Assembly: GCF_003344965.1 (NCBI RefSeq)
Contig: NZ_CP031194.1
Span: forward strand, 310,001-374,000
Direction of reading: 5' to 3'
DNA from: Streptomyces paludis
GTDB lineage: Bacteria; Actinomycetota; Actinomycetes; Streptomycetales; Streptomycetaceae
Length of the DNA: 64,000 nt
This document shows positions 44,691-55,000 of the stretch, in pieces. A model generated the notes under the pieces. It worked only from the letters and a program-made list of their open reading frames with translations, did no database searches and was not told the DNA's origin. A program made the translations under genes and the position numbers. The stretch's first letter is position 1, and every line of letters starts with the position of its first letter.

Positions 44691-44972
44691 ACTCGGGAAA
44701 TGTCGGAATCCGATTCACTTTAACGTTCTCCGCGCGGAACATACAGATAAACGCGCCCAAAAGGCACCGGAAATCCTTTCCCAGAAGAAGATCCGACGGC
44801 CATTGACACGTGCCGACGCGCTGATTGATCATCGTGGTGTAGACCATGTGACATGCACAGCACCCCAGTTGGACGCTGTGCAATTTTAGCCGTCTTCAAC
44901 TTGATTTCTCAGGCAAGAAATTCATTCGGTACCTCGTGTGAATAATTCTCCCGCCAAGGGGAAGGGCCGGCT
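44655..44972 (+). promoter_or_regulatory. AT-rich upstream region of the NRPS operon with an 8-bp dyad
   Basis: This 318-bp stretch is clearly more AT-rich than its neighbours. It holds TGCACAGC (44854-44861) and its exact complement GCTGTGCA (44875-44882), 21 bp apart centre to centre and followed by ATTTTAG. This could be an operator dyad or a weak stem-loop terminator for the Lrp gene. TTGACA (44803-44808) has no convincing -10 at a normal distance. AAGGGGAAGG just before 44973 is the ribosome site. No ORF is supported. Confidence 0.5.
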
Positions 44973-47900
44973 TTGCCCATACAGCACACCGTCAGCAATT
45001 CACGCTCCATTTCTTTCGCACAGCAGCGGTTGTGGTTCCTCGCCCAGTTGCCGGGCGCGAACGAGGCGTACAACGAGGCGATCGCCTACCGGCTGAGGGG
45101 CCCCCTGGACCGTCCGGTGCTCGCCCGCGCGCTCGACGCGGTGGTCGCCCGGCACGAGGTGCTGCGGACCCGGCTGGTCGACGGCGACGGCTCCGTACGG
45201 CAGGTGATCGATCCGCCGGAGACGGGCTTCGCCCTGGTGGTGGACGATCTCAGCGGGCTTCCCGGTGCCGACGGCGAGGCGCGGCTCGACGCGCTGCGGC
45301 GGGCGGAGGCCGCGGCGCCGTTCGATCTGGGCCGGGGTCCGCTGGGGCGCGGCCGGCTGGTCGTGCTGGCCGAGGACCATCATGTACTGCTGCTGACGTT
45401 TCATCACACCGTATTCGACGGCTGGTCGTTGACGGTGCTCCTGCGTGAACTGGGCGTGATCTACCCGGCGTTGCGGCGCGGCATGGCCGATCCGCTGCCG
45501 CCGCTGCCCCTCCAGTACGCCGACCACGCCGCCCGCCAGCGGGAGTGGATGTCCGGAGCCGAATGCGCCGCACAGGCCGCCCACTGGCAGCGGAATCTCG
45601 CCGGCGCCCCCGCCCTGCTGGAGCCGCCGGCCGACCGGCCGCGCCCGCCCGAACAGGACCACCGGGGGGACCGGGTGGCGATCTCGCTGGACCGGGAGCT
45701 GACCTCGGGGCTGCGGTCCCTCGCGCGGCGCGGCGGCGGCACCCTGTTCGTGGCCGTGCTGACCGGCTGGTCCATCGTGCTGTCGCGGCTGACGGGACAG
45801 ACCGATGTCGTCGTCGGCACCCCCGTGGCGAACCGGCGTGGCCGCGAACTCAACGATCTCATCGGCTTCTTCGTCAACTCCCTCGCGCTGCGCACCGATC
45901 TGTCGGACGACCCGACGGGTACCGAGCTGCTGAAGCGGGTACGCGGGACCGTACGGTCGGCGCTCGACCACCAGGATCTGCCCTTCGAGCGGGTGGTGGA
46001 GCTGGTCAATCCGGTGCGCGGCACCGACCGCACTCCGCTGTTCCAGACGATGTGCGCCTGGGTGCCGTCCCGGAAGGGGCTGCTGGCGCTGCCGGGGGTC
46101 GAGGCGGAGCCTCTCCCGATCCCGTACGCGCCGGCCAAGTTCGATCTGGCGCTGTCGATGGCCGAGGAGGACGGCCGGCTGGTCGGCCATCTGGACTACG
46201 CCACCGCCCTGTTCGACCGTGCGACGGCCGAGCGCTACGCCGGGTATCTGCGGCGGGTGCTGGCGCAGCTGGTGGAGCGGCCGGAGCTGCCGGTGACGGA
46301 TCTCGCGCTGATGGACGAGGCGGAGACGCGGCGGCTGCTCGCGGACTGGGACGCCACCGAGGGCGCGGCAGCCGTGCCGCCGTCCGGGCTCGGCGGGCTG
46401 GTCGAGCGTTTCGAGGCGTGGGTGCGGGAGCGGCCGGACGGGCCGGCCCTCGTCGGCCCGGCGCACGGCACTGCGGCTCCGGACGGCCCGGCCCCGGGCG
46501 GCGACCCCGCCAAAGACGGCGTTCCCGCCCCGGACACCCCCGCCACCGGCGGCGCGGTGCACCGGCTCGACTACGCCGCGCTGGACCGGCGGGTGAACCG
46601 GCTGGCGCACGCGCTGATCGCCCGGGGCGTCGGGCCGGATCAGGTGGTGGGCCTGCACACCGGGCGCTCCGCCGAGCTGGTCGTGGGCATCCTCGGCATC
46701 CTCAAGGCGGGCGCCGCGTATCTGCCGCTCGACCCCGCGCAGCCCGCCGAGCGGCTGGCCGCGATGGTGGCGGACGCCGCACCGGCCCTGGTGCTGACCG
46801 ACGCCGCCGAACCGGCCGAGGGCCGCCACTCACTGACCGCCGTCGAGTCCGAGGGCCTACGCGACGACGCGCCCGGCGTCCGGGTCGGCCCGGACCGTCT
46901 CGCCTATGTCATCTACACCTCGGGCTCGACGGGCCGCCCCAAGGGGGTGGCGGTGACGCACGGGAATGTCATCAACCTGTTCGACACCTGGCTGGCGCGG
47001 TTCGGGGCCACGCCAGGGGAGGCCACATCGGCGTGGTCGAACATCGGCTTCGACGCGTCGGTGCACGAGATCCTGCTGCCGATGACCACCGGGGCCGTAC
47101 TGCATCTGGTCCCCGACGAACTGCGCGCCGATCCGGCCGCGTTGATGGAGTGGCTGCGCCAACACCGGGTCGTACAGGCGTTTCTGCCGCCCTCGTACAT
47201 CACCTGGATCGACGAGGATCCCAAGGAGCGTCTCGACGGGCTGGCGCTGCGGCAGTTGCTCACCGGGGTGGAGTCCCTGCCCGAGCGGGCCCTGCACCGG
47301 ATGACCCAGGTGCTGCCCGGGCTGCGTATCTGCTTCGGTTACGGGCCGACCGAGACCACGCTCTACAGCACCGCCTACACCGACCCCCGGCCGCTGGACC
47401 GGCAGTGCCCCATCGGACGGCCGCTGGGCAACACCCGGCTGTATCTGCTGGACGAGCGGCGGCGGCCGGTGCCGCCCGGGGTGACGGGTGAGGTGTACAT
47501 CGGGGGCGCGTGTGTGGCGCGCGGCTATCTCAACCGGCCGGAGGAGACCGCCGAGCGGTTCCTTCCGGACCCCTTCGTGCCCGGCGGGCGTCTCTACCGC
47601 ACCGGCGATCTGGCCCGGCGGCTGCCGGACGGCAATGCCGAGTACGCGGGCCGCCGTGACAACCAGGTCAAGCTGCGCGGCTTCCGGATCGAGTGCGGCG
47701 AGGTGGAGGCGGCGCTGCTCGCGCTGCCGGACGTACGGGAGGCCGTGGTGCTGGCCGACCACGATCCGGCGGGCCGGCCCCGGCTGGTCGCGGCCGTCGG
47801 CCGGGAGGCCGCGGAGCCCCGGCAGGCGGGCGAGTGGCGGACCGCGCTGGCCCGGCGGCTGCCGGACTACATGATCCCGGCGCTCGTCGTCGAACTCCCG

Positions 47901-49043
47901 GCGCTGCCGCGCACCCGTAACGGCAAGGTCGACCGCGCGGTGGTGCTGGAGCGGGTACGGACCGCCGCCTCCGCCCAGGTCAACCAGGCCAGCCCGCGCG
48001 ACCACATAGAGCTGACGCTCTATCAGATATGGCAACAGGTGCTGGTGGAGCCGGACATAGGGATCCGTGACAGCTTCTTCGACATCGGTGGCACCTCGAT
48101 CTCCGCGATCAGGATGGTCCACGCCGTCCGGGAGGCGTTCGGCGAGACACTGCCGTTCCGGGAGCTGATGCTCCATCCGACCATCGAGGCCCTGGGCGGC
48201 CGGCTGCGGGCGGGCGCACCGGAGCGGCCGGCCGACAATCTGATCGAGTTCCGCGCGGGAGGCGGTCCCGAATCCGGTGGGCCGCCGGGGGAACCGGACG
48301 CGGTACCGGGGCAGGCGCGGCCACCGGGCCGGGTGGTGTGTGTCCATCCGGCGGGGGGCACCGCCTTCTGCTATCTGTCGCTGGCCAAGGCGCTGCCGCC
48401 GGAGTTCGGCGTCTACGGAATCCAGTCCCCCGGGGTCAACCCCGGCGAGGAGTTCCTGCCCTCGGTGGAGGCGATGGCCGAGGCGTATCTGCGTCTGGTG
48501 ACACCGCTCCTCGACGCGCCGCTGGTCATCACCGGGCTCTCGTACGGCGGTCTGGTCGCCCACGAGATGGGGCGCCGGCTGGCACTGGCCGGGCACACCG
48601 AAGTGAGTGTGGTCCTGCTGGACACCCAGGCCACCGGCGGACCCCTCGCCCCGGAGCTGACCGCGCCGGTGGAGATGGCCGAATTCCGCGACAAACTCGT
48701 CAAGTTCAACGGAATGTACCCCGGCATCGACGACGAACAGATCGACCAGTACTTCCGGATCTACAACCACAACCGGTCGACCGTGCCGGGCTACACCGTG
48801 CCCGTGTCGCCCGCCCGGCTGGTGCTGGTCCAGGCCGCCGCCGAGGGCGCCGACGAGGAACAGCTCCGTGACGTACGGGAGTTCTGGCGCGGCCGTGCCG
48901 GCGGCGGCTTCCTGGTGGAGCGGGCCGACTGCGGCCACTGGGAGATGCTGGAATCCGCCGAGGCGGTACGGGTGGCCGCGCTGCTCGAAGCCGAGCTGGC
49001 CCGGTTCGCGCCCGCCCCCGCCGCCCTGACCCGGGAGGCGTGA
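44973..49043 (+). CDS. Nonribosomal peptide synthetase, C-A-PCP-TE
   Basis: This 1356-residue single-module NRPS starts with TTG 44973. The condensation domain (about 10-440) has SISFAQQRLWFLAQL and an intact HHTVFDG motif (His about 144). The adenylation domain (about 480-1000) has YVIYTSGSTGRPKG; specificity positions read by eye give DAHFLGGLYK, which I cannot assign. The carrier motif is FFDIGGTSISAIRMV (Ser about 1041). A type I thioesterase follows with GLSYGG (about 1188) and CGHWEM. The protein ends in a TE yet is the first of two synthetases, so chain release or transfer is nonlinear. Its stop overlaps the next start. Confidence 0.93.
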   Translation: MPIQHTVSNSRSISFAQQRLWFLAQLPGANEAYNEAIAYRLRGPLDRPVLARALDAVVARHEVLRTRLVDGDGSVRQVIDPPETGFALVVDDLSGLPGADGEARLDALRRAEAAAPFDLGRGPLGRGRLVVLAEDHHVLLLTFHHTVFDGWSLTVLLRELGVIYPALRRGMADPLPPLPLQYADHAARQREWMSGAECAAQAAHWQRNLAGAPALLEPPADRPRPPEQDHRGDRVAISLDRELTSGLRSLARRGGGTLFVAVLTGWSIVLSRLTGQTDVVVGTPVANRRGRELNDLIGFFVNSLALRTDLSDDPTGTELLKRVRGTVRSALDHQDLPFERVVELVNPVRGTDRTPLFQTMCAWVPSRKGLLALPGVEAEPLPIPYAPAKFDLALSMAEEDGRLVGHLDYATALFDRATAERYAGYLRRVLAQLVERPELPVTDLALMDEAETRRLLADWDATEGAAAVPPSGLGGLVERFEAWVRERPDGPALVGPAHGTAAPDGPAPGGDPAKDGVPAPDTPATGGAVHRLDYAALDRRVNRLAHALIARGVGPDQVVGLHTGRSAELVVGILGILKAGAAYLPLDPAQPAERLAAMVADAAPALVLTDAAEPAEGRHSLTAVESEGLRDDAPGVRVGPDRLAYVIYTSGSTGRPKGVAVTHGNVINLFDTWLARFGATPGEATSAWSNIGFDASVHEILLPMTTGAVLHLVPDELRADPAALMEWLRQHRVVQAFLPPSYITWIDEDPKERLDGLALRQLLTGVESLPERALHRMTQVLPGLRICFGYGPTETTLYSTAYTDPRPLDRQCPIGRPLGNTRLYLLDERRRPVPPGVTGEVYIGGACVARGYLNRPEETAERFLPDPFVPGGRLYRTGDLARRLPDGNAEYAGRRDNQVKLRGFRIECGEVEAALLALPDVREAVVLADHDPAGRPRLVAAVGREAAEPRQAGEWRTALARRLPDYMIPALVVELPALPRTRNGKVDRAVVLERVRTAASAQVNQASPRDHIELTLYQIWQQVLVEPDIGIRDSFFDIGGTSISAIRMVHAVREAFGETLPFRELMLHPTIEALGGRLRAGAPERPADNLIEFRAGGGPESGGPPGEPDAVPGQARPPGRVVCVHPAGGTAFCYLSLAKALPPEFGVYGIQSPGVNPGEEFLPSVEAMAEAYLRLVTPLLDAPLVITGLSYGGLVAHEMGRRLALAGHTEVSVVLLDTQATGGPLAPELTAPVEMAEFRDKLVKFNGMYPGIDDEQIDQYFRIYNHNRSTVPGYTVPVSPARLVLVQAAAEGADEEQLRDVREFWRGRAGGGFLVERADCGHWEMLESAEAVRVAALLEAELARFAPAPAALTREA

Positions 49044-52000
49044 TGACCTCCGCGGTGACAGCGCCGGACGGCGCCCCGGACCGTACCACCACGACCGGAG
49101 GACTGGCCGCCGCCGTCCTCGCGCGGGCCCGCCGCCATCCGGCCGCCGTGGCCGTGACCGACGGCGAACAGACCCTGACCTACGCGGAGTTGGCCGATGC
49201 GAGCGGCGCCGTCGCCCGCGCCCTGCACGGCGCGGGGATACGGCCGGGCGAGGCGGTGGCGGTGTGTCTGCCCCGGTCGTGGCGGCTCGTCTGCGCCATG
49301 CTCGGACTGCTGCGGCTGGGCGCGGTGGTCGTCCCGCTCGACGCGCAGAGCCCGCCCGAGCGGCGAGGCCATATCCTGGCCGACTCGGGGGCCGTGGCCC
49401 TGATCCACGGCGACGGGACGCCCGGCCTACCGGAAGGGCTGCCGGGCGGTGTGCGTCCGCTCGATGTGACCGTACTCCTCGGCGCCGGTCCGGCCGACGG
49501 GCGGGAGCCGCCCGCGCCGGCTCCTCTCCCGGCGGTGCCCGCGACCGCGCCGCCGGTCTCCTTCGTCTTCTACACCTCGGGCACCACCGGCCGGCCCAAG
49601 GGTGTCGAGGTCCGGGACGCGGGCGTCCTGCGGCTGGCGCGGCCCGGATATCTGGATCTGCCCGAGGGGGCCCGCTACTCCTGCCTCGCCAACCCGGCCT
49701 TCGACGCGCTGAGTTTCGAGGTCTGGGTGCCGTTGCTGACCGGCGGCCGGTGTGTGATCCTCCCCGACGAGACGGTGCAGACACCGCATCTGCTGGCGGC
49801 GGCGCTGCGGCGCGAGCGCGTCGACACGGTCTTCATCACGGTGGCGCTGTTCAACGCGGTGGTCATCGCGGTGCCGGACTGCTTCGCCGGGGCCGGTCAG
49901 GTGCTGGTGGGCGGTGAGCAGCTGAACGCCCGGCTGATCCGGCGCTGGTACCGGGACAACCCGACGAGCCGGACCCGGCTCCACAACGTGTACGGCCCCA
50001 CCGAGACCACTACCTTCGCCCTCTGCCATCCCGTGCCGCGCGACTTCACCGGCGACGTGGTGCCCATCGGCCGCCCGCTGCCGGAGACCGGGACGCTCCT
50101 GCTGGTGGACGGCGGCCGGCCGGCCGCGCCGGGCGAGGTGGCCGAACTCCTGCTGTCCGGAGCCGGGTTGGCGGCCGGATACCGGGGGCTGCCCGAGGAG
50201 ACCGGCCGCGCGTTCGTCACCCTCCCCCGGCCCGACGGGGACGGCGGGGACCGCTACTACCGCACCGGCGATCTGGTACGCGGCGACACCGACGGCCGGA
50301 TCACGTACGTGGGCCGTGCCGACCGCCAGGTCAAGGTCCGGGGCTTCCGGATCGAACCGGGCGAGCTGGAACAGCGGATCGTGGCCCACCCCGCGGTACG
50401 GCAGGCATACGTGTGCACGCGCCGCGACCCCGCGGACGGCGGAAACGAGCTGCTGGCCCATGTGGTGCTCGGTGCCGATCTGTCCTTCGAGGAGTTCGAC
50501 CGCCATCTCGCGGCGGGCCTGCCCGCGTACATGCGCCCGCACCGGGTCCATCTGGTCGAGTCCCTGCCGCTCAACGCGAACGGCAAGGTCGACGAGGCGG
50601 CGCTGCTGCGGTGGGACCTTCCGCCGTGGCGGGGCACCGCCCCCGGACCCGGTCCGGACGCCGTCACACCGTGGCAGCGCGAAGTGCTGGAGCTGGCGGG
50701 CGAGGTGCTGGGCGTGCCGGGGCTGCGGCTCGGCGACCGCTGGACGGCCAACGGCGGCGACTCACTGAAGGCGCTGCGGCTGCGCTTCGAGGTACGGCGG
50801 CGCTGGGGCCGCGAGGTGCCCCAAACCCTGGTCCTGGGCGAGGACTTCGCCGCACTGGCGGCGGCGATCGGACCGGACGGCCGGGCGGGGGCGGACACCG
50901 TCTCCCCCTATCCGGCGGTGCCCGCTCCGACGGGCGCGCGCTCCGGGCCCACCACCTCCGAGCAGCAGCGGCTCTGGCTGCTCCAGCAGCGCGATCCCCG
51001 CTCCACCGCCTACAACGTCCCGCTGGCCTTCCGGCTGCGCGGCACGGTCGACACCGCCGCGCTGCGCCATGCCCTGCGCCGGCTGGTGGCGCGCCATCCC
51101 GCGCTGCGGACGTCGTACGAGGCGACGCCCGACGGGCTGCGCCAGGTGGTGGCGGAGCCGTACGACCCATGGACCGAGCGCGCCCTGCCGGGCCCCGGCG
51201 ACACCGGGACCGACGACGGCGCGCTCGCCCTCGCCGCCGAACTCGGCTCCGTACCGTTCGACTTGACGGACCCGCGGCTCCTGGAAGCGTGCTGGCTGCC
51301 CTCGGACGACGGCGGTGTGCTGCTGCTGCGGCTGCACCACATCGCGGTCGACGGCTGGTCGCTCAATGTGCTGTTCCGGAGTCTCTCGGAGGACTACGCG
51401 GCCGCGTCGGCCGGGGCCCCGCCGCCCGGGACCGGGTCGGCCGATTCGGCACCCACACCGCTCGACCACGCGGTCTGGCAGGCCGAGTGGTTCACCCGCC
51501 CCGGCTATCTCGCCCAGCGTGCCGCGCTGCGCACCCACCACGCGGGGTCGGCCGAGGCCGGCGAGCCGCTGGAGCCGGCCGGCTCGGGTGCGGCCGTGCG
51601 GCCGGACGCCCGGGGCAGACTGCTGCACACCTCGCTCGACCGGGGCCGGCGCGCCGTGCTCGACCGGCTCGGCGCCGAGCTGGGACTCACCCGCTTCCAG
51701 CTGCTTCTGGCCGTCTTCTCCTGGAGCCTGTACGGGGTGACGGGCCGCGCCCGCCCCCGGATCGCCGGGCCGGTGGCCAACCGGCCGGTGGAGGACTTCG
51801 CGGACAGTGTCGGCATGTTCGCCAACACCGTGCTGCTGCCGCAGAGTCCGGTGCCGGAGGAGGATCTGCGCACCCTGCTGCGACGGCAGGGGGACGAAGT
51901 GCGGGCGGTGCTCGACCTTCAGGACGTGGCACTGGCCGACGCGCTGGCCGACCGCGCGTTCCCCACGGAGGGCGGCCCGTTCGACTTCCTCTTCGTACTG

Positions 52001-55000
52001 GAGAACACCGACTTCTCCGCGCTGTCGCTGCCGGGCTGCGACAGCCGTCCCCTCTGGCCGGCGCCCGCGCACGCCAAGTGCCCGCTGACACTGTCGGTGG
52101 TCGAGCGCGAGGAGGGCTTCGACTGCCTGTGGGAGTACGACGCGGACAGCTTCGAGGCACCCGAAGTGCGGGCGATGGACGGCCTGTTCCGGCAGGCCCT
52201 GGACCGACTGGCCGAGAGCGCCGGGGAAACGGACGAGGGCGTCGGAGAGGAGGCCGGGGGTCACGTCGGGCAGGCAGGCGGGCCGGTCACACTGGCCGAC
52301 CTGGTCGGACCGTACCGCCGCTCCCTGGACGAACCGGGGCGCGCGCTGCCGGCGCCGCCCGGCTTCGCCACCGTCGCCGAGGGCTTCGCCCGGCAGGTAC
52401 GGCTGAGGCCCGACGCGATCGCCCTCGTCTCCGCCGGCCGGGAGGTGTCCTACGGCGAACTCGACGCACTGGCAGACGCGTTGGCCCGCGAGCTGTGGGC
52501 GCGCCATCCGCTGCCGCCGGGCGACGACCCCACGGGCTGTGTGGCGCTCCACTTCGAGCCGTCGGTCGAGCATGTGGTGGCGCTGCTGGCGTGCGCCCGG
52601 CTGAATCTCACCGTCGTCCCGCTCGATCCGGCGTACCCGCCCGCGCTGTTGCGGCAGATCATGGATCAAGTCGACCCACTGTGCGTGCTGTTGGCGGCGG
52701 ACAGTGAGGGCGCGTTCGACGCCGTCGACCCGGGCGGGCCGCTGCCGCGTCTCACCGTGACCGCCGAGCTGTCGCCGGAGCCGGCCTCCGGCCCGCCGCC
52801 GGAGCCGCCCCGGGACCTGCCGCCGTATGCCGGACGGCCGCTCTACACCCTGTTCACCTCCGGCTCCACCGGCACCCCGAAGGGGGTGCGCGTACCCGAT
52901 CGGACCCTGTGCGACCTGCTGCGCTGGCAGAGCGGGCCGGGCGGGCTGCCGGACGGCGCCGTCACCGCGCAGTTCTCGGCGCTCTCCTTCGACGTGTCGT
53001 TCCAGGAGATCTTCTCCGCCCTGTGCGGCGGCGGCACCCTGCATCTGGCCCGCCCCGGTCTGCGGCAGGACGTCCCGGCGCTGCTGGCGCACCTCGAAGT
53101 GTCCGGTGCCGAGCGGGTCTTCATGCCGTACGTGGCGCTCCAGCTGCTGGCCGAGTACGGCGTCCGGCTGGGCCGCTACCCGTCGCGGCTGCGTGATGTC
53201 GTCACCGCCGGTGAACAGTTGGTGTGCACGGACGCGATCCGGCGCTGGTTCGCCGGTCTGTCCGGCGCCCGGCTGTTCAATCACTACGGCCCGACCGAGA
53301 CCCATGTGGTCAGCGCGCTGTGTCTCGACGGGGATCCGGCGCTCTGGCCTGCCCGGCCCGCGATCGGCCGCCCGGTGGCGGGCGCCTGGCTGCGCGTCGT
53401 CGACGAGGCCGATCGGCCCGTACCGCCCGGGTGCCCCGGCCGGCTGCTGATCGGCGGGCCGATGGCGGCCCCCTGCTACACGGGCGATCCCGCGCTCAAC
53501 GAACGGCACTTCGTCGAGCTGCCCGGACTGGGCGTGTTCTACCGCAGCGGCGACCGGGCGCGGTTCGACCGGCAGGGGCTGCTCCACTGTCTCGGCCGGG
53601 ACGACCAGCAGATCAAACTGAGCGGCCATCGGCTGGAGTTGGGGCAGGTCGAAGCGGCGCTGCTGCGTCATCCGGCCCTCGTCAACGCCGTGGTCGTACG
53701 GGACGACGAGCGACTGACGGCGTGTGTGGAGTGCCGCGCCGGGGAGCCCGTGCCGACGACGGCGGAACTCGCCGGCCATCTGGCGCCGCTGCTCCCCGCG
53801 TACGTACGGATCGACCGGTTCCGGCGGCTGGCGGCGCTGCCCCGCACCCCCAGCGGCAAGCTGGACCGGCGGGCGGCGCTGCACGCCCCCGGGGAAGAGC
53901 TGGACCGGGGACAGCGCCCCGGCCCTGAGCTGTCGGCGCGCGAGGCACGGCTGTCCGCGCTGTTCGAGGAGGTGCTCGGCCGTCCCATCGGGCGTGACCA
54001 GCGCTTCTTCGACGCGGGCGCCTCCAGTCTCGATCTGATGCGCTTCCATCTGCGCTGCACGGCCGAACTGGATCTGCCGCTGACGATCCCCGATCTCTTC
54101 GAGCATGTCACCGTCCGCCGGCTGGCCCGCTTCCTGGACGCCTCGGACCCGGCCGTACGGGACGATCGCGCTCCCGGCGGTACGGGAAGCGGCGGGCCCG
54201 CGGACGAGCCGGTGGCCGTCGTCGGCATGGCGGTACGGCTGCCCGGCGCCACCGATCTGGCCGGTTTCTGGGCGATGGTGAACGGCAACGGCCGGGGCAT
54301 CGAGCACTTCGACGCGGCAGACGGGCTGGTGGGCGCCCGCAGCATGATGGACGGACCGCTGGCCTTCGACCCGCGCCGGTTCGGCATCGGTCCGGCGGAG
54401 GCGCGGCTGATGGACCCGCAGCAGCGCCATCTGATGATGAGCTGCGCCGAGGCGCTGGCCCACGCCGGGATCGCCGATCCGGACGGGCGGGGAGTGGGGC
54501 TCGTCGCGGGGTGCGGCGAGAACACGTACTTCCAGTCGATGCTCCGCGAAGCCGACCCCGAGCGGCTGCCCGACAGATTCCAGCTGGCCCTCCACCACGA
54601 CAAGGATTTCCTCGCCACCAAGACGGCGTACCACCTCGGGCTGACCGGCCCGGCCTTCACCGTGCAGGCGGCCTGCGCGAGTTCGCTGGTGGCGGTCCAT
54701 GTCGCGGCCGGAATGCTGCGGCAGGGCGACGCCGAGGTGATGCTCGCCGGGGGCGTCCTCGTCGACACCACGCTGAGCGACGGCTACGCGTACCGGCCGC
54801 AGCACATCCTGTCCCCCGACGGATACTGCCGACCGTTCAGCGACGACTCCGACGGCACCATCGGCGCCAGTGGTGTCGGTGTGGTGGTGCTCAAGCCGCT
54901 GAGCGCCGCGCGGCGTGACGGTGACACGGTGTACGCGGTGATCACCGGCTCGGCGCTCAACAACGACGGTTCCGCCAAGATCGGTTACAGCGCGCCCTCA

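Noticed and set aside
44803..44831. TTGACA as a -35 box of the NRPS promoter
   Set aside because: No TAnnnT-like -10 at 16-19 bp spacing; kept only as a remark.
50762..54805. 1347-residue minus-strand frame inside the NRPS-PKS gene
   Set aside because: Antisense shadow of catalytic domains that are fully supported on the plus strand.
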